Origin: JADZAI01 sp047602465
GTDB lineage: Bacteria; Pseudomonadota; Alphaproteobacteria; Micropepsales; Micropepsaceae
Direction of reading: 5' to 3'
Length of the DNA stretch: 64,000 nt
Assembly: GCA_047602465.1 (NCBI GenBank)
Contig: JASGHF010000001.1
Location: 2,542,001-2,606,000, forward strand
Part shown: positions 42,581 to 51,592 of the stretch, one piece after another
Layout of the letters: the number at the start of each line of letters is the position of its first letter
Position numbering within the stretch: the first letter of the stretch is position 1
The notes under the pieces: generated by a model
Database searches by the model: none
Told to the model about the DNA's origin: nothing
Seen by the model: only the letters and a program-made list of their open reading frames with translations
Program-made: the position numbers and the translations under genes

Positions 42581-43948
42581 TTATTCCGCAGCTTTGGGCA
42601 GGTCCAAAGGCTTGTCGGAGCCGATCTTGCCGTTGGGGTCCGTGTAGCGGTAGCGGCCGTTCTCGTAGTTCGTGACGACCAGATCGTCGCCGTCACGGCC
42701 GATGACATAATCCGGGTTCACCGGAATCTTGCCGCCGCCGCCCGGTGCATCGATCACGAAGGTCGGCACGGCATAGCCGGTGGTGTGGCCGCGCAGCGCC
42801 CGGATGATCTCCACGCCCTTGTCGATGGGTGTGCGGAAATGGGCCGATCCGCTGATCGGGTCGCACTGATAGAGGTAATAGGGACGCACCCGGCGCATCA
42901 GCAGCCCGTGCATCAGATTCTTCATCACGCCGACATCGTCATTCACGTCCTTCAGCAGGACGGTCTGCGAGCCGAGCGGAATGCCGGCATCGGCCAGCCG
43001 CGCCGTCGCCTCGGTCACTTCCGGCGTGAATTCGGCCGGGTGCGTGAAATGCAGGCTCATCCACAGCGGATGATGCTTCTTCAACACGCGGATCAGGTCG
43101 CGGGTCACGCGCTGGGGCAGCACGACCGGAATCTTGGTGCCGATACGCACGAACTCGATGTGCTTGATCTTGCGCAGGCGCCCCAGCAGGTAGTCCAGCT
43201 TGTCGTCGCCGATCGACAGCGGGTCGCCGCCCGACAGCAGCACGTCGCGGATCTCGGTGTGTTCCTCGATATAGGCGAGGGCCTTTTCCCACTCGGCGGT
43301 CGAGAAGTGGTACTCGCCGCCCGCATTGCCGACCATGCGGCTGCGCGTGCAATAGCGGCAATAGGTGGCGCAGAAGCCGGTGGTGAGGAACAGAACCCGG
43401 TCCGGATAGCGGTGGACGAGGCCCGGCGTCGCCATGTCGTGGTCTTCGCCGAGCGGGTCGTCTTCCTCGCCCGGCATTTTCAGGAACTCCTGGCCGACCA
43501 TGATGTGGGTGCGGCGCAGCGGCTCCATCGGGTCGTCCAGACCCATGAGCGAGGCGTAATAAGGCGTGATCCCGACGGGCAGCGAGCCGGTGTGGTGCGC
43601 GGCGGCGGTGCGCTCGTCGTCCGACAGCTTGAAGATGCGCTCCAGCTCGGCCAGCGAGCGGATGCGGTGGCGCGATTGCCAGCGCCAGTCGTTCCAGTCG
43701 TCCTGGGTGGCCTCCGGATAGAAGCGCTCCTTGAACGCGCGCGAGGCGGGGCCGATCGGAAACTTGTTCACCCGGCGCAGCGCGGTCGGCGAGGGCGTGC
43801 TGATCGCAGCCGGCGCGGGACCGAGAAGCGCAGCCGAGCCGCGAACCGGACGCTTGGGGCGGACGGAATCGATACCGGTGTCGGAGGAGGCTTGAGAAGG
43901 GCGATCTTGTTTGCGCCGCGAGGCGTCGAAGATCGTATGTGCCGTCAT
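42581..43948 (-). CDS. kamA: Lysine 2,3-aminomutase (KamA family radical SAM)
   Basis: 455 residues. The radical SAM cluster CATYCRYC binds [4Fe-4S]; PLP Lys lies in DAPGGGGKIP. The two Asp that hold the lysine side chain in clostridial enzyme (Asp293, Asp330) correspond to YQCDP and VIDAPG here, so L-lysine to beta-lysine is well supported, and glutamate specificity or EpmB function is less likely. A disordered 80-residue N-terminus precedes the core. First gene of a five-gene operon, 184 bp from the next gene. Confidence 0.9.
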   Translation of the reverse strand: MTAHTIFDASRRKQDRPSQASSDTGIDSVRPKRPVRGSAALLGPAPAAISTPSPTALRRVNKFPIGPASRAFKERFYPEATQDDWNDWRWQSRHRIRSLAELERIFKLSDDERTAAAHHTGSLPVGITPYYASLMGLDDPMEPLRRTHIMVGQEFLKMPGEEDDPLGEDHDMATPGLVHRYPDRVLFLTTGFCATYCRYCTRSRMVGNAGGEYHFSTAEWEKALAYIEEHTEIRDVLLSGGDPLSIGDDKLDYLLGRLRKIKHIEFVRIGTKIPVVLPQRVTRDLIRVLKKHHPLWMSLHFTHPAEFTPEVTEATARLADAGIPLGSQTVLLKDVNDDVGVMKNLMHGLLMRRVRPYYLYQCDPISGSAHFRTPIDKGVEIIRALRGHTTGYAVPTFVIDAPGGGGKIPVNPDYVIGRDGDDLVVTNYENGRYRYTDPNGKIGSDKPLDLPKAAE

Positions 43949-44132
43949 GTGTGACCAGCGTGTCGTTCGTGCCGTTTCGTGCGCGACGCCGTTCGACGTC
44001 TTGTCCCCTCACACGAATCCAAAAGCGATTCGACACTACGCGAAGATTTTACGTCGTCAACAAAATGACTCGAGGCGACTGGTGAAGTTCAAGTCATGTT
44101 GGGCGCAGGACTTCAGTCCGTTCAAGCCGCGT

Positions 44133-45623
44133 TCAGTCCGCCTTGAAGCCGGACGCGTCGATCAGGTGGAAGGTGCGAAAGACCGGCTCGCCCCGCTTCT
44201 CGCCGATGCGAATGGACGAGATCTCGATCTCGCGCGCCGCCGTGAAGCGCGCCGTCACGTCGGATGAATCGTCACGGCGCGTAATGAAAAGCACGCGATC
44301 CGGCGTTCCGGCATAGGCGCGCGACATCTGGAAGTGATCGGTGGGGTGCGCCGCGTCGGGCGTCCACATATAGAGCGGCAGACCGCTGTCCCGCGTGTAG
44401 TAGAGCAGCGAGGCCATGTCCTCGCGGTCCTCGGCGACGATGGCCTCGAAGCCGCCTTCGCGTGCGGCGCGGGCGATCGTCGGTCCCTGGGTGTTCCATC
44501 CGCGCAACAGTTTGAACGCGTTGCTCTGGCCGATCATGTCGATGAAGCGGGGCGAGAGCGCGGCGGTGTAGAGCCCGGCGGCGACGACAAGCGAGACGGC
44601 GAGTGTCGCGATCATCCAGCGTTTGGCCTCGACGCGCAGCAGCCAGACCGTCGCGACGATGGAGAGGCCGACAAAGGCGGGCGCCGCCCAGTTGGCGTTC
44701 GCCTTGGAGATGAAGCCGATGCCGAGGCCGACGGCGATCACCGGCAGGCTGACGCATAGCAGCACGATGTCGTCGGGCTTCACATAGGGCCAGCGGCTGC
44801 GGCGCAGGCCGGTGATCAGCCCGGCCAGGATCACCCCCATCAGGATGGGGTGGAAGACGATGAACTGCGCCCCGAAGAACTCGGCCAGGCGGTCGAAGTT
44901 GAACAGTTTCTGCTGCGACAGGCCGGCATTGTAGGCGGTGTGGCCGACGGTCGCGAAACCGTGCTCCAGGTTCCAGACGATGTTCGGGAAGAACACGACC
45001 AGCGTACCGGCGAGGATCAGCGCGCCGTTGACGCCCAGCACCTGCGCCCGCACACGCCGGTCGAAGATCGCCGCGATGGCGAGGCCCAGCAGGAAATAGG
45101 CCCCGGCATATTTCGACAGCATGGCGAGGCCGATGGCGCCGCCGGTCATCATGGCGGCGGCGCGGCCCTCGGCGGCCGGGCGCGAGAGCAGGATGGCGAG
45201 GCCATAGGCGGCCATCGCCCAGAAGGTCAGCAGCGGCACATCGGTGGTGATGAGGGCGGAAGAGAGCGAGATGCCGGGCAGGATCAGGAAGAACAGCGCC
45301 GACCAGAACGCGGCCCGGACGCCATAGAAGACGCGCGCCGTACCGAAGACGAAGAGGCTGGCCAGGCCGTAAAGCAAGGGCGAGGCGGTGCGGACGCAGG
45401 CCTCGCCGTCGCCGCAGACGGCGGTGGCGCCGGCGATGATCCAGGCGATCATGGGCGGCTTGGAGAAATAGCCGGCGGCGAAATCGCGCGACCACCACCA
45501 GTACTGGGCCTCGTCCGGGCCGAGATTGAGGTCGGTGAGATTGAGGATGAGAACCCGCAGCGCCGTCACCGCCACCGCGATGACCAGTGTCCAGCGCCAG
45601 GCGCGATCGAGGTTCCCGGTCAT
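44133..45623 (-). CDS. GT39-family membrane glycosyltransferase (ArnT/PMT-like)
   Basis: 496 residues, about ten or eleven helices with a C-terminal periplasmic domain (about 360-496). The first loop NLGPDEAQYWWWSRD carries the Asp-Glu pair that marks the catalytic centre of PMT/ArnT enzymes, and FSKPPMIAWII is family typical. They transfer sugars from polyprenyl phosphate to lipid A, proteins or other envelope acceptors. The start overlaps the upstream paralogue (TGATG). Confidence 0.87.
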   Translation of the reverse strand: MTGNLDRAWRWTLVIAVAVTALRVLILNLTDLNLGPDEAQYWWWSRDFAAGYFSKPPMIAWIIAGATAVCGDGEACVRTASPLLYGLASLFVFGTARVFYGVRAAFWSALFFLILPGISLSSALITTDVPLLTFWAMAAYGLAILLSRPAAEGRAAAMMTGGAIGLAMLSKYAGAYFLLGLAIAAIFDRRVRAQVLGVNGALILAGTLVVFFPNIVWNLEHGFATVGHTAYNAGLSQQKLFNFDRLAEFFGAQFIVFHPILMGVILAGLITGLRRSRWPYVKPDDIVLLCVSLPVIAVGLGIGFISKANANWAAPAFVGLSIVATVWLLRVEAKRWMIATLAVSLVVAAGLYTAALSPRFIDMIGQSNAFKLLRGWNTQGPTIARAAREGGFEAIVAEDREDMASLLYYTRDSGLPLYMWTPDAAHPTDHFQMSRAYAGTPDRVLFITRRDDSSDVTARFTAAREIEISSIRIGEKRGEPVFRTFHLIDASGFKAD

Positions 45624-47281
45624 CAGTCCCGGACCTGGTAGATCGAGATCTTCACCGGCTGGCCGCGCGAATAGTTGAAGCCGTTCAGCGTCCATTTGCG
45701 CTCCGGCCTCAAGCCTTTCTCGGCGGCGCGGCGCAGGAAGCCTTCCATCTGGCGCTCCTCCACCAGCGCGACGCCGTCGCGGTGGGCCGCCAGGAAATCG
45801 GCCGCCGTCTCGCCATCCTTGGCGAGGTCGATATCGGTTTCGGTCAGGAAGACGAGGCTCGGTTCGTGATAGCCGGTCGAAACGATCGGCGTGCCGGGCG
45901 TCCAGTCGCCGCGCGTGCGGACGAGTTCCGCGATGCGGGGGCTGACATGCAGATCCTGGGTCGCCGTGAAGGTGCGCTCGAAGAGGCCGGCATAGGCGAT
46001 GGCGGCCAGCACGGCGGCGGCGGGCAGGAACAGACGCCAGGTCTGGCTGAGCGTGATCGCCGCCAGCGCTGCGGCGGCGGCCATCACGATGAGGGTAAGG
46101 AGAATATCGAACGCCCCTGCGCCGTCGGCGCCGGAATAATAGTTCGGGGCGGCGGTGTAGATGGCCGCGAGGGCCAACGCGAAGATCCCCCAGAGCGCGA
46201 GATTGGCATAGCCGGCCCAGCGCGGCGTCGTGTCCGGCTCGTTGGCGAGGCGCGCGTTCAGGAAAGCGCCGATGGCGATGGCCAGCGCCGGATAGCAGGG
46301 CAGCGTGTAGTGCGGCAGCTTGGTCGGCAGCAGCTCGAAGATGATCCAGGCCGGCACGACCCAGGCGATCAGGAACATCGCCCAGGGCTGGGCGCGCATC
46401 TGCACCGTGCGCCAGGCCGATGGCAGCAGCAGCAGCGATCCGGGGAACAGCGTCAGCGTGACGAGCAGCAGATAATAACCGGGGAAGCCCGAATGCTTTT
46501 CCTGCGCGCCGACGACCTTCGACAGCATGTCGCCCCAGATCGCATCGTACCAGAACTGGCCGCCGGTCTGGATGGTGATGGCGATGGCCCAGGGCGAGAA
46601 GACGGCGAGGGCGATCACAAAGCCGATGCCGGGGCGCGTGTTCCGCAGCCATTTGAAGCCGCCGCCCAGCAGCCAGAGCAGCCCGATCGCGCCGCCGCCG
46701 ACCATCAGGCCGACCGGCCCCTTGATGAGCGCGGCGAGGCCGAGGCCTACCCAGACCAGCAGCACGTCGCTCCAGCGCGGCGGCAGGGCAGGGTCTTCCC
46801 TGAAGCGCATGAAGGCGCGGGCGAGGCCGGCCATCATGGCGGTGATGCAGGCGGCCTGCATCGCGTCGGTCTTGGCGATATGCCCTTCGGCGACCATCAG
46901 CATCGAGATGGCGAGGACCACCGCGCCGATGGCTGCGGCACGCCGCCCGACCAGCGCCGCACCGGCCAGCCAGGTGAACCAGATGGTCAGGATCGCGCCG
47001 AGCGCTGAGGGGATGCGGTAGGCCCAGATCGGCGCGGCCTCCGCCCCGCCGAAGGCGGAGGCGCTGGCCGCCTGCATCCAGTAGATGCCGACCGGCTTCT
47101 TGTTGCGGGCTTCGTTCTGGAAGCGGATTTCGACCGGGTCGCCGGTCTCCAGCATCTGCTTGGTCGCCTGGGCGAAGCGCGCTTCGTCGCGGTCCAGCGG
47201 CGGCATGGTGAAAAAGCCGGGCGCCAGAAAGATCAGGGCATAAAGCGCGAACAGCGCGAGGGCCAAACCACGGGATGACAT
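45623..47281 (-). CDS. GT39-family membrane glycosyltransferase (ArnT-like), second copy
   Basis: 552 residues with the first-loop signature PPLDRDEARFAQATKQML and NKKPVGIYWMQ, very close to the ArnT pattern, then about eleven helices including ELLPTKLPHYTLPCYPALA, and a short soluble C-terminus. Likely uses a polyprenyl-phosphate sugar such as that made by the divergent GT2 gene. The acceptor (lipid A or glycoprotein) cannot be read from sequence. Divergent from the GT2 gene over 128 bp. Confidence 0.9.
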   Translation of the reverse strand: MSSRGLALALFALYALIFLAPGFFTMPPLDRDEARFAQATKQMLETGDPVEIRFQNEARNKKPVGIYWMQAASASAFGGAEAAPIWAYRIPSALGAILTIWFTWLAGAALVGRRAAAIGAVVLAISMLMVAEGHIAKTDAMQAACITAMMAGLARAFMRFREDPALPPRWSDVLLVWVGLGLAALIKGPVGLMVGGGAIGLLWLLGGGFKWLRNTRPGIGFVIALAVFSPWAIAITIQTGGQFWYDAIWGDMLSKVVGAQEKHSGFPGYYLLLVTLTLFPGSLLLLPSAWRTVQMRAQPWAMFLIAWVVPAWIIFELLPTKLPHYTLPCYPALAIAIGAFLNARLANEPDTTPRWAGYANLALWGIFALALAAIYTAAPNYYSGADGAGAFDILLTLIVMAAAAALAAITLSQTWRLFLPAAAVLAAIAYAGLFERTFTATQDLHVSPRIAELVRTRGDWTPGTPIVSTGYHEPSLVFLTETDIDLAKDGETAADFLAAHRDGVALVEERQMEGFLRRAAEKGLRPERKWTLNGFNYSRGQPVKISIYQVRD

Positions 47282-47409
47282 GCGGTAACGCGCTTTTCAG
47301 CCCTTCTTAGGTTTCCGGCCGCGTCTTGCTGCGCGGTTTGCACGTCATGGGGGCGGACGCCTATAAGGCGCGGCGGCCGCCTGCTGCGCCGCTCTATAAT
47401 ATACATGCC

Positions 47410-48147
47410 ATGCAGAGCCAAAGCGTATCCGCGTCACCTGAACTGAGCGTCGTCGTCCCCGTGAAGGACGAGGCGGAGAATGTCCGCCCCCTGATCGACG
47501 AAATCGTCGCCGCTTTGCGCGGAAAAGAGTCGTTCGAGATCGTCTATGTCGATGACGGATCGAAGGACGCGACCCCGGCCATTCTGGACGCCGCGAAGGC
47601 CGACGTGCCGGAACTCCGCGTGGTGCGGCACGAAAAGAATGCCGGGCAGAGCGCCGGCGTCCGCACGGGCGTGAAAGCGGCGCACGGCGTGCTGGTCGCG
47701 ACTCTGGACGGCGACGGGCAGAACGATCCGGCCGATATTCCCAAGCTTCTGGCGGCCTACCGCGCCGGGAATGTGAAGCTGGTCGGCGGCCAGCGGGTGA
47801 AGCGCCAGGACAGCAAGGCCAAGCTCTGGGCGTCGAAATGGGCGAACCGCATCCGCGGCTGGCTTTTGCAGGACGACACCCGCGACACGGGCTGCGGCCT
47901 GAAGCTGTTCGAGCGGCAGGCCTTTCTCGACCTGCCCTATTTCGACCACCTGCACCGCTTCCTCCCGGCGCTGATGAAGCGCGACGGGCACGCCATCGCG
48001 ATGGTCGATGTCGGCCACCGGGCGCGCACGCGCGGCGCCTCGAAATACGGGGTGCTGGACCGGGCGCTGGTGTCGATTCGCGACATCATGGGCGTGATGT
48101 GGCTGATCAAGCGCCGCCGTCTGCCGGGCGATGTGAAAGAGGTCTAG
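47410..48147 (+). CDS. Glycosyltransferase family 2, polyprenyl-phosphate sugar synthase-like
   Basis: 245 residues of the DPMS/ArnC type without C-terminal helices. Nucleotide-sugar motifs are VVVPVKDEAENV, YVDDGSKDATP and LDGDGQNDPAD, followed by DTGCGLKLFERQ and RTRGASKYG. It probably loads a sugar on undecaprenyl phosphate for the two GT39 enzymes next door. ATG 47410 is preferred; a TATAAT at 47395-47400 would place transcription within a few bases of it, so the frame upstream is unlikely to be translated. Confidence 0.88.
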   Translation: MQSQSVSASPELSVVVPVKDEAENVRPLIDEIVAALRGKESFEIVYVDDGSKDATPAILDAAKADVPELRVVRHEKNAGQSAGVRTGVKAAHGVLVATLDGDGQNDPADIPKLLAAYRAGNVKLVGGQRVKRQDSKAKLWASKWANRIRGWLLQDDTRDTGCGLKLFERQAFLDLPYFDHLHRFLPALMKRDGHAIAMVDVGHRARTRGASKYGVLDRALVSIRDIMGVMWLIKRRRLPGDVKEV

Positions 48148-48845
48148 GCGCCGTTCTGGGGCCAGAACCGGGCGATCAATTTCGGCAACAGCCACGACAC
48201 AAAGATCAGGCCGAAGCCCCAGGCGGCCAGAAGGGCATAGTTGGAATTGCCCTGAACCGCCTCGCGCCCGCCTTCACCGAGATTGGCGTAGATGATGGCC
48301 GTCGGCACCATGCCCAGAGCCGAACCCAGCAGATAGGCGGGGGTTGCGACCTTGGAGAGGCCGAAGACGTAGTTCACCAGGCTGTGCGGCAGCACCGGCA
48401 CCAGCCGCACCACCAGCACGAAGCGCCAGCCCTGCCGTTCGGCACGCTCCAGCCACGGTCCGATCCGGGGCGCCTCGCGCAGCTTGACCGCGTCGGCGTT
48501 GACGAAGCGCACCAGCGCGAACCCGACAAAGGCGCCGGCCGTACCGCCGATGATCGCCAGCAGGCTGCCCCAGACCGCGCCGAACAGCGCGCCGGCCGCC
48601 AGCCCCAGGAACAGGCGCGGCACGAAGAACAGACCCGCCACGATATGGACCGCGACGAATTCCAGCGCGGTTTCCCACCAGGAATGGTTCTGCGCCCAGT
48701 CGGCGATCGACTGATAGTCGATGCTGTCGCGCCAGATCACCACGGCGATGAGGCCGGCGGCCAGGGCGGCGAGCACGAGGCTCCGCAGCACGATGTTGCG
48801 GCGGCGCGGGGGCAGGTTTTCGGCGCTGGTGTCAGTGTCGGGCAT
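48144..48845 (-). CDS. TVP38/TMEM64 (VTT domain) family membrane protein
   Basis: 233 residues with about five or six helices. The VTT core shows FFVPRLFLGLAAGALFGAVWG, GGTAGAFVGFALVR and RLVPVLPHSLVNYVFGL. Relatives of DedA and TMEM41B are linked to lipid scrambling and undecaprenyl-phosphate recycling, which would suit the neighbouring polyprenyl-sugar genes, though that is inference. The stop overlaps the GT2 stop by four bases (CTAG). Confidence 0.85.
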   Translation of the reverse strand: MPDTDTSAENLPPRRRNIVLRSLVLAALAAGLIAVVIWRDSIDYQSIADWAQNHSWWETALEFVAVHIVAGLFFVPRLFLGLAAGALFGAVWGSLLAIIGGTAGAFVGFALVRFVNADAVKLREAPRIGPWLERAERQGWRFVLVVRLVPVLPHSLVNYVFGLSKVATPAYLLGSALGMVPTAIIYANLGEGGREAVQGNSNYALLAAWGFGLIFVSWLLPKLIARFWPQNGA

Positions 48846-48949
48846 CACGTGGCGCTCTTATCACCGCCGTGGCGGGATAGTCGATGCAGGCCCCGGCACG
48901 CTATAAGGGTGCGCCGCGCGGGCCTCCGCGCCGCCTCGGGAGGGTTCAG

Positions 48950-49369
48950 ATGCTGATTCAGGTGTTTCCGCTGCTGGCGCTCAGCGTCATCGTCTACAAC
49001 ATCGTCGTGCTGGTTTCCGGCGATGCCGGCGCTGCGGCGTTCCTCGCCCGCGGCATAGAGATCACCCTGTTCTCCGGCGATCCCTGGAAGTTCACCGTCG
49101 GTGATCTTCTGGTCGTGATCTCGCTGGTTCTGCTCTTCGTCGAAATCCTGAAATCCACCGTCACCACGGCCAACTCCATCGCCAATCACGCCCTTTCGAT
49201 GCTGGTGGTGATCGTCGGCCTGATCGAGTTCCTGATGTTCAAGGGCTTCGGCACCTCGACCTTCTTCCTCATCATCTGCATGGGGCTGATCGACGTGATC
49301 GCCGGCTTCTCGATCACCATCGTGGCGTCCAAGCGCGATCTCGGCGTCGCGCCGCCTATGGTCGGCTAA
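48950..49369 (+). CDS. Small four-helix membrane protein, unknown
   Basis: 139 residues, four hydrophobic segments (about 3-25, 48-68, 76-96 and 100-122) with conserved-looking FVEILKST and ANSIANHALSMLVVIVGLIE. Likely an inner-membrane protein; no function known to me. GGAGGG lies six bases before ATG 48950; the frame is open upstream without a site. Its stop overlaps that of a small convergent ORF by four bases. Confidence 0.75.
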   Translation: MLIQVFPLLALSVIVYNIVVLVSGDAGAAAFLARGIEITLFSGDPWKFTVGDLLVVISLVLLFVEILKSTVTTANSIANHALSMLVVIVGLIEFLMFKGFGTSTFFLIICMGLIDVIAGFSITIVASKRDLGVAPPMVG

Positions 49370-49530
49370 AGCGTGAAGTACATGAAGATCGCGACGATCA
49401 GATAGTCGACGATCCTGGGAATATGGAAGCCCCGGTGCCCCTGCGCCGGGGCTTCTGCCTGTTCGGCGACGACGACGAGGGGGATCGCGTCGAGCGCGGC
49501 TTCGGCCGTCTCCTGCTCCTCGCCCGCCAT
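49366..49530 (-). CDS. Predicted 54-residue protein with C-terminal membrane anchor
   Basis: A short ORF, ATG 49530 to TAG 49366, with AGGAG ten bases upstream. It begins MAGEEQETAEAALDAIPL, is acidic and Ala/Glu-rich, then GHRGFHIPRIVDYLIVAIFM makes a single C-terminal helix ending YFTL. The four-base stop overlap with the convergent membrane protein repeats a pattern seen at well-supported genes here. A tail-anchored small membrane protein is plausible; no family known to me. Confidence 0.55.
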   Translation of the reverse strand: MAGEEQETAEAALDAIPLVVVAEQAEAPAQGHRGFHIPRIVDYLIVAIFMYFTL

Positions 49531-49613
49531 GGAACCGACGCTCCTGAAGGGGCGGCGATCCCGTTATGGGACGCGCAAGGCCCGTTCAGGTCTCACGCAG
49601 CAAAGCGCGCGCC

Positions 49614-50705
49614 TTAGGAGCGCCAGTGCAGGGTCGTTGTGGGGACGGGGTTAACGAAGGGGCGGTTCTCGGCCTGCGCCTGCGTCCACTCCTTCTTCAG
49701 CCGGAAATACCACATGGCCGGCACATCGGCGTCGCGGATCAGCATGAGGCGCGGGTCGTATTTCAGGTTCTCGGCCTGCAGCGTGACCATGCGCCGGTCC
49801 TGGCCTACAAAGGTGCGGGCGATGGGCTGAAGGAACGGGCGCAGCAGCCCGGCCCAGCCGATATTCCAGAAGAAGACCTGGGTGACTTCCGTTTCGCTCG
49901 CCGTCAGCGGCGTGCAGGCGGTGAAGCCGAACACCCGCTTCTTGCCCGCCGTGATGATCTCGTAGCGCAGACCCGGCAGTTCGAAGACGATCTCCGTCAC
50001 CGGCTTGCCGCCGATCAGCTTGTAGAGGCCGCCATTCTTCGACGGCGGATGCGGCAGCATGGTGAAGCCGCGCCGCGAGGGGCCGTAATTCTTGGCCTTC
50101 TGGTGGATCGAGCCGGAGGTCCGCCACCACCAGATGTTATGGACAAACGGCCCGTGCGCCGGGTCCATCAGCCCGACCACCGCATGGTCGATGGGGCAGG
50201 GGAACAATTGCCGCTCCACAAGGCCCGGCTTCTGCTCCGGCGTGAGCGCCAGCTGTGGCGGCGGTTCCGGCGGCTCGCCGGCGAAGCGCTCATCGGCGCT
50301 CATCCAGATCCACACCAGGCCATTCGCCTCGTGCGTGGGATAGCGCCGCACCCGGATGCGTGAGGCGTCGATCTCCTGCCCCGGCACCAGCGAGGGGATC
50401 AGCCGGCAGCCGCCATCCGGCCCGAAACGCCAGCCGTGATAGGGGCATTCCACCGTGCCGTCGGCGATCCGCCCCGACGACAGCGGCACCCCGCGATGCG
50501 GGCAGAGATCGCGCAGGGCGAAAATCTCGCCCTTTTCCGTGCGGCCAAAGACGATCGGCTCGCCAAGCAGCGTCTTTTTCAGCGTCTTTCCGGCCTTCAC
50601 GTCGCGCGACAGCACGGCGAAGTACCAGATGTCGCGCAGGAACGGATCGACTGCGGTGCGGGCCGCCGCCGTCACGCCTTCCAGCGCCGTGGGTGTCAAA
50701 TCCAT
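49614..50705 (-). CDS. Rieske [2Fe-2S] oxygenase, aromatic ring-hydroxylating type
   Basis: 363 residues. Rieske ligands CPHRGVP and CPYHGW (about 68-90) and the mononuclear iron region DPAHGPFVHN (about 188-197) show an oxygenase alpha subunit. N-terminal DIWYFAVLSRDV matches single-component-alpha types that act on sterols, chlorophyll precursors or O-methyl groups. A reductase partner is not adjacent. It is divergent from a crotonase gene over 80 bp. Substrate unknown. Confidence 0.87.
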   Translation of the reverse strand: MDLTPTALEGVTAAARTAVDPFLRDIWYFAVLSRDVKAGKTLKKTLLGEPIVFGRTEKGEIFALRDLCPHRGVPLSSGRIADGTVECPYHGWRFGPDGGCRLIPSLVPGQEIDASRIRVRRYPTHEANGLVWIWMSADERFAGEPPEPPPQLALTPEQKPGLVERQLFPCPIDHAVVGLMDPAHGPFVHNIWWWRTSGSIHQKAKNYGPSRRGFTMLPHPPSKNGGLYKLIGGKPVTEIVFELPGLRYEIITAGKKRVFGFTACTPLTASETEVTQVFFWNIGWAGLLRPFLQPIARTFVGQDRRMVTLQAENLKYDPRLMLIRDADVPAMWYFRLKKEWTQAQAENRPFVNPVPTTTLHWRS

Positions 50706-50785
50706 GGCCGTGACCTATCGGACGGCGGCCATGCTGGAAAGGGGGCGGGCTGGAAAGAGAGAAGGGACACGCTAGGCTTCGCCCC

Positions 50786-51589
50786 ATGGAAACGCCCACA
50801 TACGAAACGCTCCTCTTCATCGTGGAGGCTCACGTCGCGACGGTCACCCTGAACCGTCCGGACGTCCGCAACGCCCTGAATCGTCAGGCCTATGACGAAA
50901 TCGAACAGGCCTTCCGCCACATCTCGAACAATCCCGAAATCCGCTGCGTCATCGTGACGGGCGCCGACCCCGCCTTCTGCTCGGGCGAGGACGTGAAGGC
51001 GATGATGACCGGGCCGCAGCGCGAGGCGAGCGTCAAACGCCTGACCTCGGGCGAGGCCGGCACCACCCCTGCCGCCGCCGCGGTGCTAGACTGCACCAAG
51101 CCGGTGATCGCGGCGGTCAACGGCGCGGCGGTCGGCTGGGGCTGCGAGCTGGCGCTCTACGCCGATATCCGCATCGCGTCTGAAAAAGCCCGCTTCGGCG
51201 AGATCTTCATCAAGCGCGGCCTCATCACCGATGTCGGCGGCCTGTCGCGCCTGCCTGCCATTGTCGGCCCCTCCAGGGCGGCGGAGCTGCTCTTCACCGG
51301 CGAGATCATCGACGCGGCCGAGGCAGGTCGCATCGGCCTCGTCTCGCGCGTCACGCCGCATGACGAGCTTTTGCCGCATGCCCGCGAGATCGCGGCGCGT
51401 ATTGCGGTGAACCCGCCTCTGGCGCTGTCGGCGATGAAGGAAGGGATGCGGCATGGTTTTCACGGCTCCCATGCCGAAATCGGCCAATGGGTCAGCCAGA
51501 CGCTCGGCCGCCTGTTCCAGACTGAGGATCACCGCGAAGGCGTCGCCTCGTTCCTTGAGAAGCGCGCGCCGCAGTTCACGGGGCGCTGA
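50786..51589 (+). CDS. Enoyl-CoA hydratase/isomerase family protein
   Basis: 267-residue crotonase with GADPAFCSGEDVKAM and NGAAVGWGCELALYAD. The first catalytic Glu is present (GCE). The second region reads FGEIFIKRGLITDVGG, where the usual second Glu position is not conserved and an Asp follows, so isomerase or another acyl-CoA chemistry is possible. It may act with the divergent Rieske enzyme or in fatty-acid oxidation. A small HTH-like gene starts four bases later. Confidence 0.85.
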   Translation: METPTYETLLFIVEAHVATVTLNRPDVRNALNRQAYDEIEQAFRHISNNPEIRCVIVTGADPAFCSGEDVKAMMTGPQREASVKRLTSGEAGTTPAAAAVLDCTKPVIAAVNGAAVGWGCELALYADIRIASEKARFGEIFIKRGLITDVGGLSRLPAIVGPSRAAELLFTGEIIDAAEAGRIGLVSRVTPHDELLPHAREIAARIAVNPPLALSAMKEGMRHGFHGSHAEIGQWVSQTLGRLFQTEDHREGVASFLEKRAPQFTGR

Positions 51590-51592
51590 GCG

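Noticed and set aside
42581..43948. EpmB (EF-P beta-lysylation) identity for the KamA-like gene
   Set aside because: The protein is longer than EpmB, keeps both lysine side-chain Asp positions, and has ligase/GNAT neighbours rather than epmA or efp.
49423..49617. 64-codon plus-strand frame after the four-helix membrane protein gene
   Set aside because: No ribosome binding site; the minus-strand 54-codon ORF in the same interval has one and ends with the typical stop overlap.
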